From: Lysobacter capsici
GTDB taxonomy: Bacteria > Pseudomonadota > Gammaproteobacteria > Xanthomonadales > Xanthomonadaceae
Assembly: GCF_014779555.2 (NCBI RefSeq)
Contig: NZ_CP094357.1
Location: 4,030,001 to 4,094,000 of the forward strand
Reading direction: 5' to 3'
Length of the DNA: 64,000 bases
In this document: positions 54,850-63,599 of the stretch, one piece after another
Layout: every line of letters starts with the position of its first letter
Position numbering within the stretch: position 1 is the stretch's first letter
Notes under the pieces: generated by a model
Database searches by the model: none
Told to the model about the DNA's origin: nothing
What the model saw: the letters and a program-made list of their open reading frames with translations, nothing else
Translations under genes and position numbers: made by a program

Positions 54850-56457
54850 TCAATTCAAGCGCATCACGCCGTCGCAATAGCGGCCCAGGCAATCGCCGCG
54901 CGCGATGTCGAGCACCAGCGAATTGCCGGGGTCGCCGCTGGGCCGCGCGACCCGGTCGGGCACCACGAACACCGCCGGGCTCGCCTCGGCCATGCCCTTG
55001 GGCCACTTGAAACTGCTGACCACACGGTAACGCGGCAAGCCCGCCAGCCTCAGCTCGGCATCGGGCGCGAAACTCGCCGCCTGCGCGCGCGCCGAATCGG
55101 TCCACGCCTGCAGGTCGGCCGCGCCGGCGACTTTCAACAGGCCGATGCGCCACGCCGATTCGATCCGGTCGACCGCGCTGGCGCGCGAAGCGACGCGCTT
55201 CGCATCGGCCTTCTTCGCCGCCGCCGCGGCCGTGCGGATGGTCCGCCCGACGGCCGCCGGCACCGGCAACCGCGCGACCTGCTGGATATCGCCCGGCACC
55301 GACAGATTGCGCAGGTCCATCGCCGCCGCGCGAGCGCGCGCTTGCAACACTTCGAAGCGGGACCGCCCCGCCGCGCCGGCCGCATCGCCGACCGCGTCGA
55401 TGGTCGCGGGCACGGCCCTGGCACCGCCCGCGCCGAATTGCTGGTCGGCCTCGATGGTCAACGCGCCCAGGGCCAGATCCGGATCGTCGTACAGCCAGCT
55501 CCAGGCCAGTCCGCGCCAGGCACCGTCGAACGACGGATTCATGCGCAAGGCATCGACGAACATCGCCCGTGCCGCGGTACTGGCCTCGCGCAGACGGTCG
55601 ACCTGCGCCGGATCGCCGTCGGCATCGCCCTGGACCTGGCGCATGTAGGCGCGCAGGCGCCATGCGCCGAGCTCGCGCGCGGCCATCGCCGAATTCGGAT
55701 CGGCGCTGCGCGCGGCCTGCAGATAATTTTCGGCCGGAACCTTTTCGCCCACCGGCCGCATCGCGACGGCCGCTTCGGCGCTGCGCCGGTAACGCTGCAT
55801 CGCGGTTTCGTAGCGCGCGCCGTCGGCGTCGGCCGGCGCGCGCTCCTTGCGCAGCTCGCCGAGCATCGCCAGTTGCTGGCGAAAGAACGGATCGCCGCCG
55901 GCCGCGCTGCGCGCCGCGCCGTACACCAGGCGCTCGGCCAGCGCGTCGTAGTCGGCCGGCCGCAGCGGCGGTGGCGGCGGGCCCCACTTCGCCGGCGCGG
56001 TCTTCGGCGCGTCCGGCGCGCGGCTCGCGCGCGATGGCGACGGCGCGGCTTGCGCGCGGCCGGGCGCGGCGCGTTCGGCGCGCGGCGACGGCGAGCCGCG
56101 CGACGCCGGATAGGTCGCCGCCAGATACACCGCCAGAATGGTCGCGGCGATCACCGCGCGCTTGGTCAGATCGTCGTCGCCGTCCTCGCGCGCGCGCCAC
56201 AGCACCGCGATCGTGCAGACCGCGCCGCCGACGGCCAGCGCGCCGCGGAACCAGCGTTCGCTCGGGCTGTGCCGCGAGGACGAGACCAGATAGCCGATGA
56301 AATCCATCAGCCACATCGGCATCGACATCAGCCAACCGGTCAGCGGCGCCAGGAAGATCACCACGAAGAACAGCAGCACCACCACCTTGACCAAGGCGAA
56401 GCGGGTCGGCGGCGAACGCAGCGGATGCCAGCGCGGAGGGCGGCCCTGCCAGCTCAT
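54850..56457 (-). CDS. Membrane protein at the end of the kinase operon
   Basis: A 535-residue protein. Three or four helices fill residues 20-130 (FALVKVVVLLFFVVIFLAPL, FRGALAVGGAVCTIAVLWRA, AVIAATILAVYLAATY). A Pro/Ala/Arg linker follows (SPSPRAERAAPGRAQ). The last 370 residues form a helical, TPR-like region (NYLQAARSADPNSAMAAREL, FVDALRMNPSFDGAWRGLAW) and a final beta domain with SFKWPKGMAEASPAVFVVP and YCDGVMRLN. No family name. Its ATG overlaps the kinase stop, so it is the last gene of the operon and may be the kinase partner or target. Confidence 0.75.
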   Translation of the reverse strand: MSWQGRPPRWHPLRSPPTRFALVKVVVLLFFVVIFLAPLTGWLMSMPMWLMDFIGYLVSSSRHSPSERWFRGALAVGGAVCTIAVLWRAREDGDDDLTKRAVIAATILAVYLAATYPASRGSPSPRAERAAPGRAQAAPSPSRASRAPDAPKTAPAKWGPPPPPLRPADYDALAERLVYGAARSAAGGDPFFRQQLAMLGELRKERAPADADGARYETAMQRYRRSAEAAVAMRPVGEKVPAENYLQAARSADPNSAMAARELGAWRLRAYMRQVQGDADGDPAQVDRLREASTAARAMFVDALRMNPSFDGAWRGLAWSWLYDDPDLALGALTIEADQQFGAGGARAVPATIDAVGDAAGAAGRSRFEVLQARARAAAMDLRNLSVPGDIQQVARLPVPAAVGRTIRTAAAAAKKADAKRVASRASAVDRIESAWRIGLLKVAGAADLQAWTDSARAQAASFAPDAELRLAGLPRYRVVSSFKWPKGMAEASPAVFVVPDRVARPSGDPGNSLVLDIARGDCLGRYCDGVMRLN

Positions 56458-57944
56458 CGGTTCTTGATCATCCGCGGCAGCACCACCAGGAACAGGTAGC
56501 AGAACACCACGAAGCCGATGCCCATCAGGGTCAGCAGGATCTGGTTCATCCAGCTGTCCAGCGGCGAGGTCGCCGCGCCGCGCAGGCTGGCGTAATAGCC
56601 CTGCAGCAGATACGACAGCGCGGCGAAGACCAGCGGCACCACCAGGATCATCGCCGCGCGCGCGGTCGCGACCAACCGGGAGGTTTGAAGTCGGTAGCCC
56701 CGCGTGGTCGAAGCCGACGACGGCATTTGCTGCTGCAGCAACGAAGGCGGCATCGATGAAGGCAGCGGCGGCCGCGCGCCGAAACGACGCGGCGCGGGTT
56801 GCGGGCGCGGCCGCGGTTGCGGCGTCGCCACCGGCGTGCGCATCACCGCGGCCCAGCCGCGCGGCAGATCCTGCGGTTGAGTGGCCGGACGCGGCTTGGC
56901 CTTGCGCGCGGTCTTGCTGAGCAGGTCCAGGCGGATGCACGAGGCGCAGGGCTGACCGGCGTAATGCTGATGCTCGCGATTGCGCCCGCACACCACGAGC
57001 CGCCCGCTCGACGGCTGCGCATACGCGCGCAAGGCATCGCGCCATTCCGACGACGGCGGCCGCGCAGACGGCGTGTCGCCGAACGCGCGATCGAACAGGC
57101 CGCGCAGTTCCCGCGGCATGCTCGCGTGCGCGCTGACCGGACTGGGCGCCATGATCCGGTTCGCTCGCAGCCCGTAGGCGTAGCAGCGTTCGCGGATGCG
57201 TCCGGGGATATCGGTCGGCACCCGATCCGACGACGGCTTGCCGCTGTAGGGATGGATGCCGAAGTTCAGCAACTGGAAGATCACCACCGCCAGAGCGAAG
57301 CGGTCCTGGGTTTCCTCGCCGGCTTCGTCGAGCTTGTGCGCCTGATACTCCGGCGCCAGGTAATCGGGCGTGTACTGCGGCGCCGAATAGCGCCGGCCGC
57401 GGCCCTGGATGCTGAAACCGTCGCAGTCGAGCAGCGCGATGTACAACGACGCGCGATAAAAACGCAGGTTGACCGGCTTGAGATCGACCACGCAGTGATG
57501 CTGCTGATGCAGCGCCGCGAGCACCGCGGCGAGATTGGCCGCGAGGGTGATCTTGTGGCCCAGCCCGACCGGCAAGCCGGCCGCGCGCGCCTGGCGTTCC
57601 TGCAGCACCTGTTCGAGTTCGGAGGTGGAATCCACGTCCAGCGCCGGCATGGTGAAGCCGGCGAACTTGCCGCGCTCGTCGCGCACCACCGCATCGGGCC
57701 AGGCGATCTGTACGTAGCGCTTGCCGCCTTCGATCTGGTCGGGCAAATGCGGACGCAGGTCGAGCATGGCTTCGATGCGATCGGTGTAGCTCGGCGGATC
57801 GACCCGCGCGTGGTAGATCTTCGCCACCGCGTTGGCATCGTCCGGCAGCAGGTAGACGCTGCCGGCGCCGCCGCTCTTGATCAGCTTGCCCAGGCGCGAA
57901 CGGCGCGAGCCAATCAGGATGGTCTGGCCGCTGACCAAGCTCAT
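56454..57944 (-). CDS. Membrane-anchored protein kinase-like protein
   Basis: A 496-residue protein of the YegI/TerY-associated kinase group. Residues 15-310 are a kinase fold: glycine loop KSGGAGSVYLL, K42 in AVAKIYH, catalytic loop CVVDLKPVNLRFY (D154, N159), metal loop LLDCDGFSI replacing DFG, and YLAPEYQ. Residues 319-336 (CGRNREHQH to CASC) look like a zinc knuckle. A Pro/Arg linker and two membrane helices (about 427-450 and 470-492) close it. The ATG at 57944 is coupled to a 45-residue ORF by ATGA. It probably phosphorylates proteins opposed by the PP2C gene upstream. Confidence 0.85.
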   Translation of the reverse strand: MSLVSGQTILIGSRRSRLGKLIKSGGAGSVYLLPDDANAVAKIYHARVDPPSYTDRIEAMLDLRPHLPDQIEGGKRYVQIAWPDAVVRDERGKFAGFTMPALDVDSTSELEQVLQERQARAAGLPVGLGHKITLAANLAAVLAALHQQHHCVVDLKPVNLRFYRASLYIALLDCDGFSIQGRGRRYSAPQYTPDYLAPEYQAHKLDEAGEETQDRFALAVVIFQLLNFGIHPYSGKPSSDRVPTDIPGRIRERCYAYGLRANRIMAPSPVSAHASMPRELRGLFDRAFGDTPSARPPSSEWRDALRAYAQPSSGRLVVCGRNREHQHYAGQPCASCIRLDLLSKTARKAKPRPATQPQDLPRGWAAVMRTPVATPQPRPRPQPAPRRFGARPPLPSSMPPSLLQQQMPSSASTTRGYRLQTSRLVATARAAMILVVPLVFAALSYLLQGYYASLRGAATSPLDSWMNQILLTLMGIGFVVFCYLFLVVLPRMIKNR

Positions 57945-58078
57945 GAGCGCGGGCCCGTGTGTTGCGGGTGGGTTCGCTGCGCATGCGACTGCCACGCGGC
58001 CATCGCGATATCGACCGCGACGGCATCGACCCCAGCCGCGCCGCTGACGACCTGGGAACGCATGGCGTCGGGGCTCAT
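57941..58078 (-). CDS. Probable small 45-residue ORF in the kinase operon
   Basis: A short open frame begins at ATG 58078, 24 bases after the PP2C stop, and ends in a TGA that overlaps the kinase ATG (ATGA). The protein reads MSPDAMRSQVVSGAAGVDAV, then a helical segment VDIAMAAWQSHAQRTHP. It fills the only gap in the operon. No family is recognised, and the ribosome-binding site is weak; the stop/start overlap and the fit to the gap are the evidence. Confidence 0.4.
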   Translation of the reverse strand: MSPDAMRSQVVSGAAGVDAVAVDIAMAAWQSHAQRTHPQHTGPRS

Positions 58079-58102
58079 GGCAACGTGCTCATGACGTCGG
58101 AC

Positions 58103-58858
58103 TCAGCCCCGCAACGCGATCAGCAGGGTCTTGTCGTCGGAGGTGATGCCGTGCGTGCGCGGGTCGTCGAGCGTGCCCAGCAGCGCGCGGCTGCCGTCGT
58201 CTTCGCCGACCGAGGCCAGATAGCGCGCGACCGGTTCGATGAAGGGCTTGAACAGGCCGGTATTGCCCTTGTCCATCGCGAACGGCATCGCGCCGTCGGA
58301 CATCAGCGCCAGCCGCGCGGTCGGCGCGGTCACCGCGAGCACGCGCAGGTGCTGGCGCCAGGCGTCGCCGGTGACGAAATAGGTTTCGTTGGAGTACTCG
58401 CCGTTTTCCGGCGCCGACACCACGCCCGGCGCGTCCGCCGACTCCGCTTCGGCCACGCCGATGCCGTCGCCGATATGGAAGAACCAGCCGCGCTGCGCGT
58501 CGCCGGCGAAACCGACCAGGGTCGCGGCATAACTCGACAGCGAAGCCTTGTCCGCGTCGGCGAGCTCGATCAGGGCCGCGCGCGCGGTCTGAATCGCTTC
58601 GCTCGCGCTCGCCTCGAACGCGTCTTCATCGTCCAGCACGGCGCAATCGCCGCGCAGCCGTTCGCCGAGCACGCGCGTGACCGTATCGGCGACCACGCGC
58701 GAGCCTTGATCGCTGCGCGACGCCGAGCCGGCGCCGTCGCACACCACCGCGACCAGACGCTCGCCGTCCGCCTCGAACGCGAACGCGTCCTGGCAGGGAA
58801 TGCCTTTACCGACGTGCGAGGTTCCGGTCGCCGATGCGGCGTAAATGCGCCAAGCCAT
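58103..58858 (-). CDS. PP2C-type serine/threonine phosphatase
   Basis: A 251-residue phosphatase of the PP2C_2 type. Metal-binding and catalytic residues are in IPCQDAF (D24), VAVVCDGAGSAS (D41-G42), LALMSDGAMPF and TSDDKTLL. The central YAATLVGFAGDAQRGWFFHIGDGIGV strand pair is typical. It should dephosphorylate targets of the neighbouring kinase. It starts 17 bases after the vWA gene, without its own promoter. Confidence 0.9.
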   Translation of the reverse strand: MAWRIYAASATGTSHVGKGIPCQDAFAFEADGERLVAVVCDGAGSASRSDQGSRVVADTVTRVLGERLRGDCAVLDDEDAFEASASEAIQTARAALIELADADKASLSSYAATLVGFAGDAQRGWFFHIGDGIGVAEAESADAPGVVSAPENGEYSNETYFVTGDAWRQHLRVLAVTAPTARLALMSDGAMPFAMDKGNTGLFKPFIEPVARYLASVGEDDGSRALLGTLDDPRTHGITSDDKTLLIALRG

Positions 58859-58875
58859 GGCCTGCGCCCCGCCGC

Positions 58876-59559
58876 TCAGGTCGGCACCGAGGACCAGGTG
58901 TCGGTCGACGGCAGTTGCGCCTGTCCGCCCGGACGCGACTGCGACACCACCTGCATGCTCGCGCTGAGCCACAGGAACAATTCGCGGAACTGCAGCCCTT
59001 GCAGGCGCTTGACCCCGCCCTCGCCCTTGCCGCTGAACTGGCCCATGACGCCGACCTGCGAACCATCGCCGACCGCGATCGGAAAGATCGCGACCTTGTT
59101 GGCCTGCTCGGCTTCGCGCGCGCGCTTGGCCGAGGCTTCCCAGGTATCGGTCGGCACGCCGTCGGACATCAGGAACAGCCACGGCCGGGTGTAGGCGATG
59201 CCGGCGGCCTTGAAGCGCTGCTTTTCGTTCTCGACCTCGGTCAGGGCCAGGTCGATCGCGCGGCCGGTCGGCGTGGTGCCGTCGGCCTCCAGCACGGGCG
59301 CTGTGAAATCCATCGCGTCGCACCAGTCGCCGACCACTTCGGCGTGATCGAAACCGCCGTAACGCACCACCAGCACGCGCACCCGCTTGGCCGCGATCAC
59401 GTCGCTCTTGAGTTCGGTCTCCAGCAGCTTGAGCCCTTCGTTCAACTGCTGCACCGGCGGGCCCATCATGCTGCCCGAGCAGTCCAGCACCAGCACCAGC
59501 GGCGTGCGCTGTTCGGTGTTGTCGACCAGGGCGACGTCGGGGATCACGGGCTGATTCAT
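58876..59559 (-). CDS. TerY-like von Willebrand factor A protein
   Basis: A 227-residue cytosolic protein made of one vWA domain. The MIDAS metal site is complete: DCSGSM (residues 26-31), the threonine in TTPTGRAIDLAL (about 95-98) and MSDGVPTD (D133). This is the TerY type found in gene triads with a PP2C phosphatase and a kinase. It probably recruits proteins in a Mg- or Ca-dependent way. The ATG has AAAGGAATG upstream, and TATACT about 30 bases further upstream could be the operon's -10 box. First gene of the operon. Confidence 0.9.
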   Translation of the reverse strand: MNQPVIPDVALVDNTEQRTPLVLVLDCSGSMMGPPVQQLNEGLKLLETELKSDVIAAKRVRVLVVRYGGFDHAEVVGDWCDAMDFTAPVLEADGTTPTGRAIDLALTEVENEKQRFKAAGIAYTRPWLFLMSDGVPTDTWEASAKRAREAEQANKVAIFPIAVGDGSQVGVMGQFSGKGEGGVKRLQGLQFRELFLWLSASMQVVSQSRPGGQAQLPSTDTWSSVPT

Positions 59560-60013
59560 GGCATTCCTTTGCGAAGGGATCGATTCGGCAGTATAGCCAC
59601 AGCGGCCACGGCGGGCACAGCGCGGCGGTTGCCGCTGTCGGCCGGCCCGCGGACGGATGCGATGCGGCGGGTTTCGACGACGTTGCGCGCGGGTTCGCGG
59701 CCGCTCGCGCCCACGCGGTCGCAGTTGCCGTCACGCCGGTGGGCCGCCGCGCGCACGGCATGGCGGACGCCCGGATACGCACGGACCAGCGAACGCCGAT
59801 TCATCTCGCCGCCGCAGGTCGCGTCCCGCCGCCGGCCGCGTACCGCCGCGCAGCCGCGACCGCCATCGCAGCGCACTGCGCAGGCGCGCACAAGTCCGCG
59901 CACCGGTCCGCATGCGGTAACCGCACTGCCATCTGCGCCCAGCACCCTGCGATGGCGGTCGCCCGCCGCTCCCCCAGCCTCCCGCTTTCGAGCGGATTTA
60001 TGCCCGGATTGTC
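59560..60013. other. Divergent promoter region between the triad and phospholipase C
   Basis: About 450 bases. A possible -10 (TATACT on the minus strand, 59590-59595) serves the vWA operon. The rest is GC-rich (CGC/GCG rich) with no supported gene. Confidence 0.45.
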
Positions 60014-62104
60014 ATGACCGACTCGCACGATTCCCATCGCCGCAGCTTCCTGCGCGGCGCCGCCGGCGCCACCGCCGCCGGCCTGGCCCTCAACCTGTTC
60101 CCGCCCGCGATCCAGAAAGCGCTCGCGATCCCCGCCGCGCGCGTCAGCGGCACCATCCACGACGTCAAGCACGTGGTCATCCTGATGCAGGAGAACCGCT
60201 CGTTCGACCATTACTTCGGCGCGATGCGCGGCGTGCGCGGATTCGGCGACCGCTTCCCGATTCCGCTGCCCAGCGGCAAGCCGGTGTGGCGGCAGACCAC
60301 CGCGCAAGGTCGCGAAATCCAGCCGTACCACATCGACACCAAGACCACGAGCGCGCAGCGCATCGGCGGCACCCCGCACACCTGGCCCGACGCGCAGGCG
60401 GCGTGGAATCAGGGCTTGATGGACAAGTGGCTGCCGGCCAAGACCGAGCGCTCGCTCGGCCACTACCGCGAAGCCGACATCCCGTTCCAGTACGCGCTCG
60501 CCAATGCCTTCACCCTGTGCGATGCGTATCACTGCTCGCAGCTCACCGGCACCAATCCCAATCGCCTGTTCCTGTGGACCGGCACCAACAACCCGGCCGC
60601 CGACCGCGGCGGCCCGGCGATCGTCAACACCTTCGACGATTCCGGCCCGGCCAGCGAAGGCTATTTCTGGACCACCTACCCCGAACGCCTGGAACAGGCC
60701 GGGGTGAGCTGGAAGCTGTACCAGGACATGGACGACAACTTCTCCGACAACCCGCTGGAAGGGTTCCGCCAGTTCCGCGCCGCCGCGCCGGGCTCGGCGC
60801 TGGCCGAAAAAGCGCTGAAAACCTGGACCCTGGACGATCTCGCCAGCGACGTGCGCAGCGGCCAGTTGCCGCAGGTGTCGTGGCTGGTCGCGCCGGCCAA
60901 GTACTCCGAACATCCCGGCCCGTCGGCGCCGATCTGGGGCGCGGACTACACCGCGCGCGTGCTCGAAGCGCTCACCGCCGATCCCGAGGTGTGGGCGCGC
61001 ACGGTGCTGATCGTCAACTTCGACGAGAACGACGGTTTCTTCGATCACATGCCGCCGCCGGCGCCGCCGTCGTTCGACGCCGAGCACCGGCTGATCGGCG
61101 GTTCGACCGTGGACCTGCGCGGCGAACACCACATCGCGCGCAGCGGCCCCTCGCACGGCACCTCCAGCGACCCGGCGATCTATTACGACCGCCCCTACGG
61201 CCTGGGCCCGCGCGTGCCGATGTACGTGATCTCGCCGTGGAGCCGCGGCGGCTGGATCAATTCGCAGGTGTTCGACCACACCTCGGTGATCCGTTTCCTG
61301 GAAAAACGTTTCGGCGTGGCCGAGCCCAACATCAGCGCGTGGCGACGCGCGGTGTGCGGCGACCTGACCACCGCGTTCAACTTCCACGATCCCAATCACG
61401 AACCGATCCCGTCGCTGCCGGAAATCGGCGACGCCGACCGCATCGTCGCCGAACAAAGCCGCCTGCCCGCGCCGAAACCGCCCGCGGTCGCGAGCGCGCC
61501 GCGGCAGCAACCCGGCATCAAACCGTCGCGGGCCCTGCCCTACGACCTGCAGGTCGGCGAACGCTTCGATCGCGAAACGCGGCGGCTGCGCCTGAGCTTG
61601 AGCAACACCGGCCGCGTCGCCGCGGTGTTCCATGTCTACGACCTGCTCGCGCCCACCGCGATCCCGCGCCGCTACACGGTCGAACCGGGCAAGACGCTGC
61701 ACGGCGACTGGACCTTGCAGCGCGACGGCGCCCGCGCCTACGCATTGCAGGTGTTCGCGCCGAACGGCTTCTTCCGCGAATTCCGCGGCTCGTTCGGCGG
61801 CGCCAACCCGACCGTGACCACCGTGCCCGACCTGCGCCTGCGTCGGCGCAAGCTGATCCTGGCCTTGCGCAACCCCGCGCTCAAACCGCTGCGCCTGAAC
61901 CTCGCCGACCAATACGGCCTGTACGAACCGCGCCTGGAGCGCCTGGGCCCGGCCGCGGTGCATTACCGCCCGATCAAGCTCGACGAAAGCCAGCAGTGGT
62001 ACGACTTCGTGCTGACCGACGCGAACGACCCGGAGTACTACCGTCGCCTGGCCGGGCGCATGGAAACCGGCGAGCATGGCATTACCGATCCGGGGTTGAT
62101 CTAG
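60014..62104 (+). CDS. Tat-exported phosphocholine-type phospholipase C
   Basis: A 696-residue enzyme of the bacterial phospholipase C/acid phosphatase superfamily. The twin-arginine signal is HRRSFLRGAA (R9-R10), followed by a hydrophobic stretch to about residue 40. The catalytic domain contains VVILMQENRSFDHYFGAMRG (E60, N61), LTGTNPNRLFLWTGTNN, VLIVNFDENDGFFDHMPPP and GLGPRVPMYVISPWSRGG. Two C-terminal DUF756-type domains follow (SRALPYDLQVGERFDRETRR and on). It splits phosphatidylcholine or sphingomyelin and can act as a secreted virulence or scavenging enzyme; which lipid it prefers is unknown. Confidence 0.93.
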   Translation: MTDSHDSHRRSFLRGAAGATAAGLALNLFPPAIQKALAIPAARVSGTIHDVKHVVILMQENRSFDHYFGAMRGVRGFGDRFPIPLPSGKPVWRQTTAQGREIQPYHIDTKTTSAQRIGGTPHTWPDAQAAWNQGLMDKWLPAKTERSLGHYREADIPFQYALANAFTLCDAYHCSQLTGTNPNRLFLWTGTNNPAADRGGPAIVNTFDDSGPASEGYFWTTYPERLEQAGVSWKLYQDMDDNFSDNPLEGFRQFRAAAPGSALAEKALKTWTLDDLASDVRSGQLPQVSWLVAPAKYSEHPGPSAPIWGADYTARVLEALTADPEVWARTVLIVNFDENDGFFDHMPPPAPPSFDAEHRLIGGSTVDLRGEHHIARSGPSHGTSSDPAIYYDRPYGLGPRVPMYVISPWSRGGWINSQVFDHTSVIRFLEKRFGVAEPNISAWRRAVCGDLTTAFNFHDPNHEPIPSLPEIGDADRIVAEQSRLPAPKPPAVASAPRQQPGIKPSRALPYDLQVGERFDRETRRLRLSLSNTGRVAAVFHVYDLLAPTAIPRRYTVEPGKTLHGDWTLQRDGARAYALQVFAPNGFFREFRGSFGGANPTVTTVPDLRLRRRKLILALRNPALKPLRLNLADQYGLYEPRLERLGPAAVHYRPIKLDESQQWYDFVLTDANDPEYYRRLAGRMETGEHGITDPGLI

Positions 62105-62177
62105 GCGTCCGTGGCGCAGGAATGGCGTTGGTCGCGGCGACGGCCGCGACCTCTTGCATGCGTCGTCATTGACGTTG

Positions 62178-62278
62178 CGCGGTCGCGGCTCGCGCCGCTC
62201 CTACACAAAGCAGTCAGTTATCTGCCGATACGCATGCATCGGCCACCCCCTGTAGGAGCGGCGCAAGCCGCGACCGCG
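62178..62278. repeat. GTAGGAGCGGCGC palindromic repeat, head-to-head pair
   Basis: Arms at 62178-62205 and 62251-62278 are near-exact reverse complements (one change) around a 45-base spacer. Same family as at 23972, 35725 and 47150. It lies between the convergent phospholipase and efflux genes, a likely place for transcription termination. Confidence 0.9.
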
Positions 62279-62339
62279 AAAACACAACTACGCCGCTACC
62301 TCGAATTCGCGCAAACGGCCCAAGCCGCCACGCCGCCAA

Positions 62340-63599
62340 TCACATCGAATCCTGCGGCTCCACGATCACCGCGTCTTCCGGCATCCGCGCGCACGCGGCC
62401 TTCGAAACAAAGGCCTCCCAACGCCAGAACCCCCACGCCACCGCGGTCAACACCGACGCGGCGATCGCCAGATGCACGGCGCTGTCGCTGAGCCAGGGCG
62501 AGATCACCCCGGCCAGCAGCGCATTGACCACCAACCCCGAGAACGCCTGCAGCGACGAAGCCGAGCCGCGCTGATGCGGGTACATGTCGAGGATCGACAA
62601 GGTCACGATCGGGAACACCAGGGCGATGCCGAACGCGCCGATGCACATCGGGATAATCGCCCACGGCACCTGCGGCTGCGAGGTCCACAGGTTGTAGCCC
62701 AGGTTGATCGCCAGCGCGAGCGCGCAGAAACCGAAGCCGATATTGACCAGACGATCGCCGCCGATCTTGCCGGCGGCGCGACCGGACACGAACGAGCCCA
62801 GCACCATGCCGCCGATGGTCGGCACGAAGAACCAGGCGAACTGGCGCTCATTGAGCTTGAGGATGTCGAGCACGAACGCCGGCGCCGAGGCGATATACAG
62901 AAACAGCGCGCCGAAGTTGAACGCACCGGCCGCGGTCAACCGCTGGAAGCGCGGGTTGAGGAAGATCGCGACGTAGTCGCGCAGCAGCCGCTTGGGCTTG
63001 AGCGCCAGCCGCGCCTGCGGCGGATGGGTTTCCGGCAACAGCACGATCACCGCCGCCAGCAGCAGCACCGAGAACCCGACCAGGAACCAGAAGATCGCCG
63101 GCCAATGCGCCCAGCCGAGAATCCAGCCGCCGATGATCGGCGCGATCGCCGGGGCGATGCCGAAGATCATCATCACCTGGCTCATCAGCCGCTGCGCGTC
63201 GTCGCCGTGCAGCACGTCGCGGATCACCGCGCGGCCGACGATCAGGCCAACCCCCGCCGAAAGCCCTTGTACCGCGCGAAAGAAAAGCAAAGTAGGCAGA
63301 TCCGTGGACAACGCACAAGCCACCGAAGCCAAGGTAAACACCGCCAACCCGCCAATGATCACCCGCCGCCGCCCGATCGCATCCGACAGCGGCCCATGCA
63401 CGATGCTCATCAACGCATACGCGACCAGATACACGCTGATGGTCTGCTGCATCTGCAGCTTGTCCGCGCCCAGTTCGGCGCCCATCGCCGGAAACGCCGG
63501 GAAGATGGTGTCGATCGAGAACGGCCCGAACATCGCCAGGCCGCCCAGCAGCAAGGCCAGGCGACGGATCGACAACGGCACCTTGACGGAAGCGTTCAT
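62340..63599 (-). CDS. Bcr/CflA-family multidrug efflux transporter
   Basis: A 419-residue major facilitator transporter with twelve helices. Marks are the N-terminal MFGPFSIDTIFPAFPAMGAEL, the loop 2-3 motif GPLSDAIGRRRVIIGGL, and motif C region MIFGIAPAIAPIIGGWILGW. The Bcr/CflA branch exports drugs, cysteine-type metabolites or siderophore precursors by proton antiport. The ATG overlaps the stop of the preceding glyoxalase-fold gene (ATGA), so they are translated together; the partner may modify or bind the exported compound. Confidence 0.92.
   Translation of the reverse strand: MNASVKVPLSIRRLALLLGGLAMFGPFSIDTIFPAFPAMGAELGADKLQMQQTISVYLVAYALMSIVHGPLSDAIGRRRVIIGGLAVFTLASVACALSTDLPTLLFFRAVQGLSAGVGLIVGRAVIRDVLHGDDAQRLMSQVMMIFGIAPAIAPIIGGWILGWAHWPAIFWFLVGFSVLLLAAVIVLLPETHPPQARLALKPKRLLRDYVAIFLNPRFQRLTAAGAFNFGALFLYIASAPAFVLDILKLNERQFAWFFVPTIGGMVLGSFVSGRAAGKIGGDRLVNIGFGFCALALAINLGYNLWTSQPQVPWAIIPMCIGAFGIALVFPIVTLSILDMYPHQRGSASSLQAFSGLVVNALLAGVISPWLSDSAVHLAIAASVLTAVAWGFWRWEAFVSKAACARMPEDAVIVEPQDSM

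Noticed and set aside
54850..58026. One continuous 1058-codon frame covering two genes.
   Set aside because: The N-terminal half is out of frame with the kinase and has no coding character; the ATGA overlap at 56454-56457 and the kinase motifs show two separate genes.
48073..60013. A prophage or integrative element.
   Set aside because: No integrase, phage structural genes, tRNA attachment site or flanking direct repeats are visible; base composition matches the rest of the window.
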